Shown here one piece after another: positions 46,429-55,305 of a DNA stretch of 64,000 bases (the stretch's first letter is position 1; each line of letters opens with the position of its first letter). The stretch is taken from assembly GCF_000427465.1 (NCBI RefSeq), contig NZ_ATYB01000008.1, positions 1,178,001-1,242,000 on the forward strand, read 5' to 3'. The DNA is from Sinorhizobium arboris LMG 14919. Lineage in GTDB: Bacteria > Pseudomonadota > Alphaproteobacteria > Rhizobiales > Rhizobiaceae. Below the pieces are notes generated by a model, which saw only the letters and a program-made list of their open reading frames with translations, did not search any database and was not told the DNA's origin. The translations under genes were made by a program, and so were the position numbers.

Positions 46429-47670
46429 ATGAAAAAGAACGTTCTCATCATCGGCGCCGGTGGCGTGGCACAGGTCGTGGCGCACAAATGCGCCCAGAAC
46501 AGCGATGTATTGGGAGACATTCATATTGCGTCGCGCACCCTCGAGAAGTGCCGCAAGATCGTCGAGTCCGTGCGTGAAAAGAAGAGCCTCAAGACCGAGG
46601 TGAAGCTCGAGGCGCATGCCCTCGACGCCCTCGACATCGAGGCGACGAAGGCTCTCATCGTGAGCACCGGCTCTCAGATCGTGATCAATGTCGGCTCCGC
46701 CTTCGTCAACATGTCGGTGCTTCGCGCCTGCATGGACACGGGCGTGGCCTATATGGACACGGCGATCCACGAGGAGCCGAACAAGATCTGCGAAACGCCG
46801 CCGTGGTACGGGAACTACGAGTGGAAGCGGGCCGCAGAGTGCAAGGAGAAGGGCATTACCGCCATTCTGGGAGTCGGCTTCGACCCGGGCGTGGTCAACG
46901 CCTATGCACGCCTCGCAAAGGACGAATATTTCGACAAGATCACGGATGTCGACATCGTCGACATCAATGCCGGCAACCACGGCAAGTATTTCGCCACCAA
47001 TTTCGATCCGGAGATCAACTTCCGCGAATTTACCGGCGTCGTCTATTCCTGGCAGAAGGGTGCCTGGCAGACGAACCGGATGTTCGAAGTGGGCAAGGAG
47101 TTCGACCTGCCCGTCGTCGGCAAGCGCAAAGCCTATATGACCGGCCATGACGAGGTTCACTCGCTGTCGAAGAACATGGACGGGGCCGATGTGCGCTTCT
47201 GGATGGGCTTCGGCGACCATTACATCAACGTCTTCACGGTTCTGAAGAATCTGGGCCTCCTGTCCGAGCAGCCGGTCAAGACGGCCGAGGGCCTCGAAGT
47301 GGTGCCCCTGAAGGTGGTCAAGGCAGTCCTGCCCGACCCGGCTTCACTCGCGCCCGGCTACGAGGGAAAGACCTGCATCGGCGATTTCGTCAAGGGCCTC
47401 AAGGACGGCAGGGAGCGCGAGGTGTTCATCTACAACGTCGCCGACCACAGGCAGGCCTATGAAGAAGTGGGCTCGCAGGGGATTTCCTACACGGCGGGCG
47501 TTCCACCGGTGGCGGCCGCGATGCTGATCGCCAGCGGCGAGTGGGACGTGAAGCAGATGGCGAACGTGGAAGAACTGCCGCCACGACCTTTCCTCGACAT
47601 CCTGAACCGCATCGGTCTGCCGACGCGCATCAAGGATGAAGAGGGCGACCGGCCGCTCAGCTTTTCGTAG
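46429..47670 (+). CDS. Carboxy(nor)spermidine synthase/dehydrogenase (saccharopine dehydrogenase family)
   Basis: The 413-residue enzyme has an N-terminal Rossmann domain (MKKNVLIIGAGGVAQVVAHKCAQN, then IHIASRTLEKC) and a C-terminal saccharopine-dehydrogenase-like domain (GITAILGVGFDPGVVNAYARLA, DINAGNHGKYFATNFDPEINFREF). It condenses aspartate beta-semialdehyde with putrescine or diaminopropane using NADPH, giving the substrate of the decarboxylase encoded just upstream. This is the S-adenosylmethionine-independent route to spermidine known from Vibrio, gut bacteria and rhizobia. An AAGGAG site precedes the ATG. Confidence 0.92.
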   Translation: MKKNVLIIGAGGVAQVVAHKCAQNSDVLGDIHIASRTLEKCRKIVESVREKKSLKTEVKLEAHALDALDIEATKALIVSTGSQIVINVGSAFVNMSVLRACMDTGVAYMDTAIHEEPNKICETPPWYGNYEWKRAAECKEKGITAILGVGFDPGVVNAYARLAKDEYFDKITDVDIVDINAGNHGKYFATNFDPEINFREFTGVVYSWQKGAWQTNRMFEVGKEFDLPVVGKRKAYMTGHDEVHSLSKNMDGADVRFWMGFGDHYINVFTVLKNLGLLSEQPVKTAEGLEVVPLKVVKAVLPDPASLAPGYEGKTCIGDFVKGLKDGREREVFIYNVADHRQAYEEVGSQGISYTAGVPPVAAAMLIASGEWDVKQMANVEELPPRPFLDILNRIGLPTRIKDEEGDRPLSFS

Positions 47671-47711
47671 GAGGAGCGAGGAAGCGGCGGGAATGGACGT
47701 CTGTGCCTGAA

Positions 47712-47739
47712 AGCCCCCTCCCCACAAGCGGGAGGGGCT
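47712..47739. terminator. GC-rich hairpin after the carboxyspermidine synthase gene
   Basis: AGCCCCCTCCC and GGGAGGGGCT pair with one bulged base across a short loop. It sits 42 bases after the stop codon. There is no T-run, so it may be a terminator or a remnant of a RIME-type palindrome. Confidence 0.4.
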
Positions 47740-47809
47740 AGCGACGACGCGCGGCACATGCCGCCCCGCCGTTACGCAACCCCGCTCGCGAAAAATCATA
47801 CTTATTTGC

Positions 47810-47860
47810 AGAGAAAACCTTTTCCCATATTGACTCCGCGCATGAGAAAAGGTTTTCTCA
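47810..47860. promoter_or_regulatory. Pair of LacI-family operators with an embedded -35 box
   Basis: Operator two, TGAGAAAAGGTTTTCTCA (47843-47860), has perfect eight-base arms. Operator one, AGAGAAAACCTTTTCCCA (47810-47827), is the same pattern with two mismatches. Their centres are 33 bases apart, three helical turns, so a repressor tetramer or two dimers would face the same side. TTGACT (47830-47835) lies between them as a likely -35. Confidence 0.7.
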
Positions 47861-47888
47861 GTCGCAGTTTCTCTGGGAGGAGGCGAAA

Positions 47889-48914
47889 CTGAGCTCGCAG
47901 CGCGGTAGAGGACATCGGGTCACCATTCACGATCTGGCAAGGGTTGCCGGCGTGAGCGTTTCCACCGTGTCGAAGGCGCTCAACGACAATGGCCGAATGG
48001 CCGCCGAAACGCGCGAGCGGATCAAGAGCCTGGCGGCGGAAATAGGCTTTCGCCCGAATGCGCTGGCGCGCGGCCTGCTCAGCAACCGGAGCTTCACGGT
48101 CGGCCTTCTGACGAACGATACCTATGGCCGGTTCACGCTGCCGGTCATGGCCGGGATTTCCGAGGCGTTGGTTGATCATGGGGTATCGGTCTTCCTCTGC
48201 GCCATCGAGGACGACCCGGCGCTTGGGAAAATCCATGTCGACGCCATGCTGGACAAGCAGGTGGACGGCATCATCGCGACAGGCAAGCGGGTCGACAGGT
48301 CTCTCCCGGTCGATCTCGCTGGCCTGCCGGTGCCGGTCGTCTATGCTTTCACCAAGGGCGAGCCCGGCAGCGTGACGCTGACCTCCGACGACGGTCACGG
48401 CGCGCGGCTGGCGGCGGAATGGCTGAAAAAGACGGGCAGCAAGCGGCTGTCGCACATTACCGGCCCACGGGAATTCGTTTCCGCCGTCGAGCGCGCCGAG
48501 GCGTTTCGGGAGGTGGCGGGCGCTGGGGCGCCGATTCTGCACGGCGTCTGGTCAGAGGCGTGGGGGCACGAGGCGATCGACCGAATCTGGAATGAGGGCG
48601 GAGAGAGGCCGGACGGCATCTTCTGCGGCAACGACCAGATTGCCCGCGGTGTTGTCGATGCGCTGCGTGAGCGGGGTGTCAGAGTGCCGGAGGACGTTTC
48701 CGTCATCGGTTTCGACAACTGGGAGATCATGGCGGCGCAGACCCGGCCGCCGCTGACGACGATCGACATGAACCTGAAGGAGCTCGGGCGGGAGGCCGGG
48801 CTGATGGTGCTCGCGCTTGCGGAGGGGCGGACGATCGAACCCGGCCTGCGCAAACTGCCCTGCAGGCTTGTCGTACGGGACTCCTGCGGAGGCAGGGGCC
48901 GACAGACTGATTGA
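47889..48914 (+). CDS. LacI-family regulator of the arabinoside operon; predicted CTG start
   Basis: The regulator has about 341 residues. The helix-turn-helix reads VTIHDLARVAGVSVSTVSKALNDNGRMAAETRERI, and the effector domain follows with SFTVGLLTNDTYGRFTLPVMAGISEAL and RVPEDVSVIGFDNWEIMAAQTRPPLTTIDM. The first ATG/GTG/TTG in frame is the GTG at 47952, which would remove the first half of the DNA-binding motif. The CTG at 47889 lies 4-6 bases behind GGGAGGAGG and restores the whole domain with a 12-residue lead, so I take it as the start. Two operators upstream indicate autoregulation. The sugar operon begins 49 bases after the stop. Confidence 0.85.
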   Translation: MSSQRGRGHRVTIHDLARVAGVSVSTVSKALNDNGRMAAETRERIKSLAAEIGFRPNALARGLLSNRSFTVGLLTNDTYGRFTLPVMAGISEALVDHGVSVFLCAIEDDPALGKIHVDAMLDKQVDGIIATGKRVDRSLPVDLAGLPVPVVYAFTKGEPGSVTLTSDDGHGARLAAEWLKKTGSKRLSHITGPREFVSAVERAEAFREVAGAGAPILHGVWSEAWGHEAIDRIWNEGGERPDGIFCGNDQIARGVVDALRERGVRVPEDVSVIGFDNWEIMAAQTRPPLTTIDMNLKELGREAGLMVLALAEGRTIEPGLRKLPCRLVVRDSCGGRGRQTD

Positions 48915-48963
48915 GGAGATGGGGTTTCACCCAGGGTGGCCCCGCATTTGGGAGGAATGCAAG

Positions 48964-50199
48964 ATGTTCGCGAAGTTGATGGCTGCAACGGCCCTTATAT
49001 CGGCCAGCATGATTTCGGTCGCGTCGGCCGAAACGATCAGCATGTGGGTCCGCTCGGGAATCGGGGACTCTTTCAAGGAAGTCGTCAAGGCCTACAATGC
49101 AGGTCACGAGAACAAGGTGGAGCTCACGGAGGTGCCCTTTGCCGAACTCGTGCAGAAATATGCCACTGCGATCGCCGGCGGTCAGGCGCCCGACGCGCTT
49201 TCGCTCGACCTGATCTACACGCCGGCTTTCGCCGCCGCCGGCCAGCTGGAGGATCTCACCGACTGGGCGAAGGCGCTGCCCTACTTCAATTCGCTCTCGC
49301 CTTCGCATGTGAAGCTCGGCACCTATGAGGAAAAGATCTACGGCCTGCCGCTCACGGTCGAGACCTCGATCTTCGCCTGGAACAAGGACCTCTACAGGAA
49401 GGCCGGCCTCGATCCCGAAAAGGCGCCGCAGACCTGGGAGGAAATCACCGCCAATGCCGAGAAAATCCGCGCGCTCGGCGGCGACACCTACGGCTTCTAT
49501 TTCTCCGGCGGCGGCTGCGGCGGCTGCATGATCTTCACCTTCACGCCGTTGACCTGGGGCGCGGGCGCCGACATCCTTTCGGCCGACGGCAAGACCGCGA
49601 CGCTCGATACGCCGCAAATGCGCAAGGCGGTCGATATCTACCGCAACATGGTCGAGAAGGACCTCGTTCCGGCGGGTGCCGCGAGCGACAACGGCGTGAA
49701 TTTCCTGAGCTTCACCAATGGCAAGATCGGCCAGCAGAGCCTCGGCGCCTTCGCCATAGGCACGCTGGTGACGCAGCATTCCGAGATCGATTTCGGTGTG
49801 ACGCTGATACCCGGCGTCGACGGCAAGCCGTCCTCCTTTGCCGGCGGCGATAACTTCGTCGTCACCAAAGGCACGCCGAAGCTCGAAGAGGTCAAGGAAT
49901 TTCTCGAATATACCTATTCGCCGGAAGGCCAGAAGATCATGGCGAAATTCGGCAGCCTGCCGACCCGCGGCGACATCGCCAATGAGGTGCTCGAAGGCCT
50001 CGACCCGCGCCTGAAGGTCGGCATGGAGGCGATCGCCGTCGCCCAGACGCCTTATACGCTGCAGTTCAACGATCTGATCAACAGCGCCAACGGGCCGTGG
50101 GCGACCTTCACCAATGCCGCGATCTACGGCGACGACGTCGACGGGGCGTTCTCGACCGCACAAGACGAGATGCAGTCGATCATCGACGCGGGGCAGTGA
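48964..50199 (+). CDS. ABC transporter periplasmic sugar-binding protein (CUT1 family)
   Basis: The 411-residue protein has a signal peptide (MFAKLMAATALISASMISVASA, cleavage before ETIS) and a family 1 solute-binding fold: ETISMWVRSGIGDSFKEVVKAYNAGHENKVELTEVPFAELVQKYATAIAGGQAPDALSLDLIYTPAF and GLPLTVETSIFAWNKDLYRKAGLDPEKAPQTWEEI. A GGCGGCM stretch with two cysteines (SGGGCGGCMIF) could form a disulfide near the binding site. It should deliver the sugar cleaved by the GH127 enzyme of this operon, probably a beta-arabino-oligosaccharide. Start ATG follows GGGAGGAA. Confidence 0.9.
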   Translation: MFAKLMAATALISASMISVASAETISMWVRSGIGDSFKEVVKAYNAGHENKVELTEVPFAELVQKYATAIAGGQAPDALSLDLIYTPAFAAAGQLEDLTDWAKALPYFNSLSPSHVKLGTYEEKIYGLPLTVETSIFAWNKDLYRKAGLDPEKAPQTWEEITANAEKIRALGGDTYGFYFSGGGCGGCMIFTFTPLTWGAGADILSADGKTATLDTPQMRKAVDIYRNMVEKDLVPAGAASDNGVNFLSFTNGKIGQQSLGAFAIGTLVTQHSEIDFGVTLIPGVDGKPSSFAGGDNFVVTKGTPKLEEVKEFLEYTYSPEGQKIMAKFGSLPTRGDIANEVLEGLDPRLKVGMEAIAVAQTPYTLQFNDLINSANGPWATFTNAAIYGDDVDGAFSTAQDEMQSIIDAGQ

Positions 50200-50237
50200 G
50201 GCCGGGAAGGAGCGGTGTTCTGCTTCATGAACGGCGG

Positions 50238-50297
50238 GTGGGGGACAACCCCCCCCTCTGCCCTGCCGGGCGTCTCCCTCCAAAGGGGGAGATCGGC
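50238..50297. repeat. Rhizobial intergenic palindromic repeat between binding-protein and permease genes
   Basis: The stretch has G-rich and C-rich runs (GGGTGGGGGGACAACC, then CCCCCCTCTGCCCTGCCGGGCG) followed by TCTCCCTCC-AAA-GGGGGAGAT, a strong hairpin. The CCCCTCTG-CCTGCCGG-CATCTCCCCC pattern is a familiar dispersed repeat of rhizobia. It fills most of the 188-base gap between the first two transport genes. Confidence 0.6.
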
Positions 50298-50387
50298 AAG
50301 AAGCAGGGCCTGCGCCAGCCGCAACATGAAGATGCCCAGAGGGTGTCACCCCGCCACCGATGTCTCGCAACCCTTGAAAGCGCATCC

Positions 50388-51305
50388 ATGACGACGTCAG
50401 CACTCACAGCCACCACCCGCCGACGCTGCCCGAAGCGGCAAACCGGATGGCGCGGGCTCATCTATATCGCGCCCGCCATGGCCCTCGTCACGCTCTTCTT
50501 CGTGCTGCCGGTGCTGTTCACGCTGTGGATGAGCCTCCACAAATGGCCGCTGCTCGGCGAGCCGGCCTGGATCGGCCTGCGTAACTATACGCGGATGCTC
50601 ACCGATGCGCGGTTCTTCAACGCTCTCGGTTTTACCGCCCACTATACCCTGATCGTTACGATGGCGATTTTCGCGGTCGCCTTTCCGCTGGCGATTTTCG
50701 TGGAGAAGCAGAGGCCGTTGGTCTCGCTCTACCGGACCATCGTCTTTCTGCCTGTCGTGGTGGGGCTCGCGTCCGCCTCGCTGCTCTGGGTCTGGCTCGC
50801 CAATGTCGACAGCGGGCTCTTCGCGCCGCTCTTCGACACGGTGGGCCTGACCTCCGGGCGGGTCAACCTGCTCGCGAAGTTCGATACCGCCTTCCTGACG
50901 ATCGTCGTCATGGTGGTATGGAAGATCGCAGGCTTCACCATGATCATCCTGCTGACGGGGCTGCAGGCCATCCCGGCCGAACTGACCGAGGCCGCCCGCA
51001 TCGACGGCGCCGGTCGCTGGCAACGCTTCCGCCACCTGACGCTGCCCCTCATGCGCCGGACCATGGCGCTGGCGCTCATCCTTTCGGTCACCGGCTCGAT
51101 CCTCGCCTTCGACCAGTTCTACATCATGACCAGCGGCGGACCGCAGAACAAGATGATCTCCGTCGTCTACTATATCTTCAACCAGTCCTTCGTGTCCTTC
51201 AATCTCGGCTATGGCGCGGCACTGTCGATCGCACTGCTCCTGATCCTGGTGACGCTCAGCGTCGTCCAGCTCTGGCTGCTCAAGGTGGGGGATGAACGCC
51301 CATGA
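50388..51305 (+). CDS. ABC sugar transporter permease (MalF family)
   Basis: The 305-residue inner-membrane permease has an Arg-rich cytosolic start (TTRRRCPKRQTGWRG) and six helices, with the coupling loop AIPAELTEAARIDGAGRWQRFRHLTLPLM. It pairs with the next gene, whose start overlaps its stop (ATGA). The gap before it is occupied by a palindromic repeat and no clear ribosome-binding site is seen near the ATG, so its translation may be low or depend on RNA folding. Confidence 0.9.
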   Translation: MTTSALTATTRRRCPKRQTGWRGLIYIAPAMALVTLFFVLPVLFTLWMSLHKWPLLGEPAWIGLRNYTRMLTDARFFNALGFTAHYTLIVTMAIFAVAFPLAIFVEKQRPLVSLYRTIVFLPVVVGLASASLLWVWLANVDSGLFAPLFDTVGLTSGRVNLLAKFDTAFLTIVVMVVWKIAGFTMIILLTGLQAIPAELTEAARIDGAGRWQRFRHLTLPLMRRTMALALILSVTGSILAFDQFYIMTSGGPQNKMISVVYYIFNQSFVSFNLGYGAALSIALLLILVTLSVVQLWLLKVGDERP

Positions 51306-52165
51306 GGACGCGCCGCGAAATCCGCGTCCGCAAGGCGCTCCGGGACAGGATCGTCTATCACGGCATCGGTATCGGCACGGCCTTCTTCTTCCTGGCGCCC
51401 TTTGCCGTTTCCTTTCTTGCCTCCTTCCGGCCGAACAGCGAATCCGGGAGACCGCCGCTGCCGCCATGGCCGATCTCGGGGCTGAGTTTCGACGCCTATC
51501 GGGCGCTCGACAGTTTCGGTGCCGGCATCTGGCAGCACATGTTCAATTCGCTCCTCGTGTCGATCGGAACGGTCGTCCTGACCGTCGCGGTCAGCGTGTT
51601 CGCCGGCTACGGCTTCTCCCGGTACCGCTTTCCGTTCAAGAACGCTCTCTTCGTGCTGGTCATCGCGACGCTGATGATCCCGTTCCAGTCGATCCTGACG
51701 CCGCTTTTCATCATTCTGGCGCGGCTCGGGCTCAACAATTCGCTCGTCGGGCTGATGCTCGTCTATGTGACGCTGCAGCTTCCCTTCTCCGTCTTCATGA
51801 TGCGCAACGCCTTCGATGCCGTTCCCAAGGAGATCGAGGAGGCGGCCCGCATCGACGGCGCCCGCGACCTGAAACTTCTCGTGCGGGTGCTGCTGCCGCT
51901 GGTCATGCCCGGGATTGCCACCGTATCGATCTTCGCCTTCCTCAATGCCTGGAACGAATTCTTCGCCGCGCTCGTCCTCCTGTCCAGCAACGACAATTAC
52001 ACGCTGCCGGTGCTGATGACTGCCGTGCGCGCCGGCCGCCTCGGCGCGATCAACTGGGGCGCGGTGCAGGCCGGCGTCGCGGTGATGGTCGTGCCCTGTC
52101 TCTTCGTCTTCCTTCTTCTGCAACGCTATTACATGCGCGGGCTGATGGCCGGCGCGGTGAAATGA
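51302..52165 (+). CDS. ABC sugar transporter permease (MalG family)
   Basis: The 287-residue inner-membrane permease has the MalG-type first periplasmic loop (FRPNSESGRPPLPPWPISGLSFDAYRAL), then FNSLLVSIGTVVLTVAVSVFAGYGFSRYRFP and the coupling loop DAVPKEIEEAARIDGARDLKLLVRVLLPLVMPG. It completes the membrane channel. The GH127 gene follows after 19 bases. Confidence 0.92.
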   Translation: MRTRREIRVRKALRDRIVYHGIGIGTAFFFLAPFAVSFLASFRPNSESGRPPLPPWPISGLSFDAYRALDSFGAGIWQHMFNSLLVSIGTVVLTVAVSVFAGYGFSRYRFPFKNALFVLVIATLMIPFQSILTPLFIILARLGLNNSLVGLMLVYVTLQLPFSVFMMRNAFDAVPKEIEEAARIDGARDLKLLVRVLLPLVMPGIATVSIFAFLNAWNEFFAALVLLSSNDNYTLPVLMTAVRAGRLGAINWGAVQAGVAVMVVPCLFVFLLLQRYYMRGLMAGAVK

Positions 52166-52184
52166 TCCGAGAGAAAGTGACCTC

Positions 52185-54107
52185 ATGACAAAGACCGTGA
52201 AAGACCGCCAGTTCCGTCCCGTTGCCGTTCCCGACGTCGAGCTCGGCGGCTTCTGGGGCAAATGGCAGGATGCCGTCTGCCAATCCACCGCCGAAACCCT
52301 GCTCGACCGCTGCGTCGAGGCGGGCATGATCAAGGCGATCGACGTCAGTCATCCGAGCCCCGGCATCGTCATCCCCATCCAACCCTGGGGCGGTACCACC
52401 CAGATGTTCTGGGACTCCGACCTCGGCAAGTCGATCGAGACGATCGCCTATTCGCTCTATCGCCGCCCGAACCCGCAACTCGAGGCGCGCGCCGACCGGA
52501 TCATCGACATGTATGAGAAACTGCAGGACGAGAACGGATATCTCAATGCCTGGTTCCAGCGCGTGCAGCCCGACAGGCGCTGGACCAATCTGCGCGACCA
52601 CCACGAGCTCTATTGCGCCGGCCATCTGATCGAGGCCGCCGTCGCCTATTACCAGGCGACCGGCAAACGCAAACTTCTCGACATCATGTGCCGCTTTGCG
52701 GACTACATGATCTCGGTCTTCGGGCGCGGCGAAGGGCAGATCCCTGGTTATTGCGGCCACGAGGAGATCGAGCTCGCGCTCGTCAAGCTTGCGCGCGTGA
52801 CGGGCGAGAAGAAATATCTGGACCTTTCGAAGTTCTTCATCGATGAGCGCGGCACCGAGCCGCATTTCTTCACCGAGGAAGCCAGACGCGACGGCCGCGA
52901 CCCGGAAAGCTTCATCCAGAAGACCTACGAATACGGCCAGGCGCACCAGCCGGTGCGCGAACAGAAAAAGGTCGTCGGCCACGCCGTGCGCGCGATGTAT
53001 CTCTATTCCGGCATGGCCGACATCGCGACCGAATACAGGGACGACAGCCTGACGGCCGCCCTGGAAACGCTGTGGGACGACCTCACCACGAAGCAGATGT
53101 ACATTACCGGCGGGATCGGGCCTGCCGCCTCGAACGAGGGCTTCACCGGTTACTACGACCTGCCCAACGACACGGCCTACGCCGAGACCTGCGCTTCGGT
53201 CGGCCTTGTCTTCTGGGCGAGCCGCATGCTCGGCCGCGGCCCGAACCGCCGCTATGCCGACATCATGGAGCAGGCACTCTATAACGGCGCGTTGCCCGGT
53301 CTTTCCATCGACGGCAAAACCTTCTTCTACGACAACCCGCTCGAAAGCACCGGCAGGCACCACCGATGGAAGTGGCATCATTGCCCCTGCTGCCCGCCCA
53401 ATATCGCACGGCTCGTGACCTCGATCGGTTCCTATATGTATGCGGTCGCGGAGGACGAGATCGCCGTCCATCTTTACGGCGAAAGCACGGTGCGGCTGAA
53501 ACTCGCGAGCGGCGCCGAGGTCGAGCTCAGACAAGAGACCAACTATCCCTGGGAGGGGACGATCGCCTTCACGACGAAGCTCGACAGGCCGGCGAAGTTC
53601 GCGCTGTCCTTGCGCATACCGGAATGGGCGGCGGCGGCGACGCTCAGCGTCAACGGTACGATGCTCGATCTCTCGCCGCATTTGACCGGCGGCTATGCCC
53701 GCATCGAACGCGAATGGTCGGACGGCGACCGCGTGGCGCTTTATCTGCCGCTGGCGCTTCGGCCGCAATATGCCAATCCGAAGGTCCGGCAGGACGCCGG
53801 CCGCGTGGCGCTGATGCGCGGTCCGCTCGTCTATTGCGTCGAGACGACGGACAATGGCGAGGACCTGAACGCGATCGTCCTTCCTCGCGAACTGCCGTCT
53901 GCCGAGACCGTCGTGCTCGACGATCTGAACGGTGCGGTCGCCATCGACATTTCCGTCGAGCGCGAGGAAACGGAGAACTGGGGCAAGGCGCTTTACAGGG
54001 AGGCACCAGCCGGGCGCCGGCCCCACAGGGCCCGCTTCGTGCCCTACCATCTCTGGGATAACCGGGCGCCGGGAGAGATGCTCGTCTGGGTGCGGTCGGA
54101 CAAATAG
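52185..54107 (+). CDS. Beta-L-arabinofuranosidase, glycoside hydrolase family 127 (formerly DUF1680)
   Basis: The 640-residue enzyme has no signal peptide and should act in the cytoplasm on imported oligosaccharide. The (alpha/alpha)6 barrel shows GGTTQMFWDSDLGKSIETIAYSLYRRPN and RDHHELYCAGHLIEAAVAYY. The Zn-Cys active site of the HypBA1 type is complete: Glu334 and Cys336 (AYAETCASVG), Cys402 and Cys403 (HHCPCCPPN). Two beta domains follow (RIPEWAAAATLSVNG, LRPQYANPKVRQDAGRVALMRGPLVYCVE). Family members release L-arabinofuranose from beta-1,2-linked arabinosides of plant hydroxyproline-rich glycoproteins. Its position between transporter genes supports that role here. Confidence 0.92.
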   Translation: MTKTVKDRQFRPVAVPDVELGGFWGKWQDAVCQSTAETLLDRCVEAGMIKAIDVSHPSPGIVIPIQPWGGTTQMFWDSDLGKSIETIAYSLYRRPNPQLEARADRIIDMYEKLQDENGYLNAWFQRVQPDRRWTNLRDHHELYCAGHLIEAAVAYYQATGKRKLLDIMCRFADYMISVFGRGEGQIPGYCGHEEIELALVKLARVTGEKKYLDLSKFFIDERGTEPHFFTEEARRDGRDPESFIQKTYEYGQAHQPVREQKKVVGHAVRAMYLYSGMADIATEYRDDSLTAALETLWDDLTTKQMYITGGIGPAASNEGFTGYYDLPNDTAYAETCASVGLVFWASRMLGRGPNRRYADIMEQALYNGALPGLSIDGKTFFYDNPLESTGRHHRWKWHHCPCCPPNIARLVTSIGSYMYAVAEDEIAVHLYGESTVRLKLASGAEVELRQETNYPWEGTIAFTTKLDRPAKFALSLRIPEWAAAATLSVNGTMLDLSPHLTGGYARIEREWSDGDRVALYLPLALRPQYANPKVRQDAGRVALMRGPLVYCVETTDNGEDLNAIVLPRELPSAETVVLDDLNGAVAIDISVEREETENWGKALYREAPAGRRPHRARFVPYHLWDNRAPGEMLVWVRSDK

Positions 54108-54120
54108 GGTGATCTCAGGG

Positions 54121-55206
54121 ATGGCGAACGGCATCAGCAACAAGAGCGTCGTGCTCAGCGACATCCGCAAGAGCTATGGCGGCCTGGAGGTCATTCACGG
54201 CATCGACCTAACGATCGAGGAAGGCGATTTCGTCGTCTTCGTCGGCCCGTCCGGCTGCGGGAAATCGACCCTGCTGCGGATGATCGCGGGGCTCGAAGAG
54301 GTGACCGAGGGGGAGATCGCCATCAATGGCAGGGACGTGACCGACCTCGACCCCTCCGAGCGCGGCATCGCCATGGTATTCCAGTCCTATGCGCTCTACC
54401 CGCATATGAGCGTCAGCGAAAATCTCGGCTTCGGGCTCAAAATGGCGCGAACGGACCCGGCCGAAATCGAGCGCCGCGTCGCGCAGGTCTCGGCCATCCT
54501 CAAGATCGACCATCTGCTCGACCGGAGGCCCGGCCAGCTTTCGGGCGGCCAGCGCCAGCGCGTGGCGATCGGCCGGGCGATCGTGCGCAAGCCCGAGGTC
54601 TTCCTCTTCGACGAGCCGCTTTCCAACCTCGATGCGGAACTGCGCGTCTCCATGCGTATCGAGATCGCCCGCCTGCACCGCGAACTCGGCAACACGATGA
54701 TTTACGTGACCCACGACCAGACGGAAGCGATGACGCTTGCCGACCAGATCGTCGTGCTCCGGGACGGCCGGATCGAGCAGGCCGGCAGCCCCCGCGACGT
54801 TTACGAGGACCCGGCCAACATGTTCGTGGCGGGCTTCATCGGTTCGCCGCGGATGAACTTCCTCGATGCGGAATGGCAGGGGGACGGTAACGTCCGGATC
54901 GGCAGTGCGACGATGAGGGTTCAGATCGACGGCGGCGGCCTCGCACGGGGCGAGCGCCTGCGGCTGGGCATAAGGCCGGAGCATATCACGGTGGCCGAAC
55001 CGGGTCCGGAGCGGCTCACCGCGCAGGTCGAATTCTCGGAATATCTCGGCGGAACGCGCTACCTCTACTGCCAGTTCGAGGACGGGCAGAGCCTCGTCGT
55101 CGAGCAGCGCGATGGGCCGGACTGGCAAGCGGGTGAAAGGCTTTCCTTCGCCGTGCCCGAGGACCGAAGGCGGTTCTTCGCCGAAGACGGGCGGCGTTTG
55201 CGGTAG
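54121..55206 (+). CDS. ABC sugar transporter ATP-binding protein (MalK/UgpC type)
   Basis: The 361-residue ATPase has Walker [36 protein letters not shown], Walker [13 protein letters not shown] and VTHDQTEAMTLADQ, and the C-terminal OB-type regulatory domain (LRLGIRPEHITVAEPG, VEFSEYLGGTRYLYCQF). It is strongly similar to lacK in this window (for example SYGGLEVI and the same Walker blocks), so the two may have arisen by duplication or may substitute for each other. It is the last gene of the arabinoside operon; ATG 54121 follows a CAGGG site. Confidence 0.93.
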   Translation: MANGISNKSVVLSDIRKSYGGLEVIHGIDLTIEEGDFVVFVGPSGCGKSTLLRMIAGLEEVTEGEIAINGRDVTDLDPSERGIAMVFQSYALYPHMSVSENLGFGLKMARTDPAEIERRVAQVSAILKIDHLLDRRPGQLSGGQRQRVAIGRAIVRKPEVFLFDEPLSNLDAELRVSMRIEIARLHRELGNTMIYVTHDQTEAMTLADQIVVLRDGRIEQAGSPRDVYEDPANMFVAGFIGSPRMNFLDAEWQGDGNVRIGSATMRVQIDGGGLARGERLRLGIRPEHITVAEPGPERLTAQVEFSEYLGGTRYLYCQFEDGQSLVVEQRDGPDWQAGERLSFAVPEDRRRFFAEDGRRLR

Positions 55207-55253
55207 CGAGATGCCGCCCCCTTTCCGATTGCCGCACGGGCCGTGCTTGCTTG

Positions 55254-55273
55254 TGTAGATGCAGGGGTCTACA
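55254..55273. promoter_or_regulatory. Operator-like inverted repeat before vapBC
   Basis: TGTAGA-N8-TCTACA, with a further TCTACA at 55289-55294, lies within 52 bases of the antitoxin start. VapBC and similar complexes usually bind such repeats to repress their own operon. Confidence 0.5.
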
Positions 55274-55305
55274 TTATTCAACAAGCGATCTACATGGAGG
55301 CCGCC

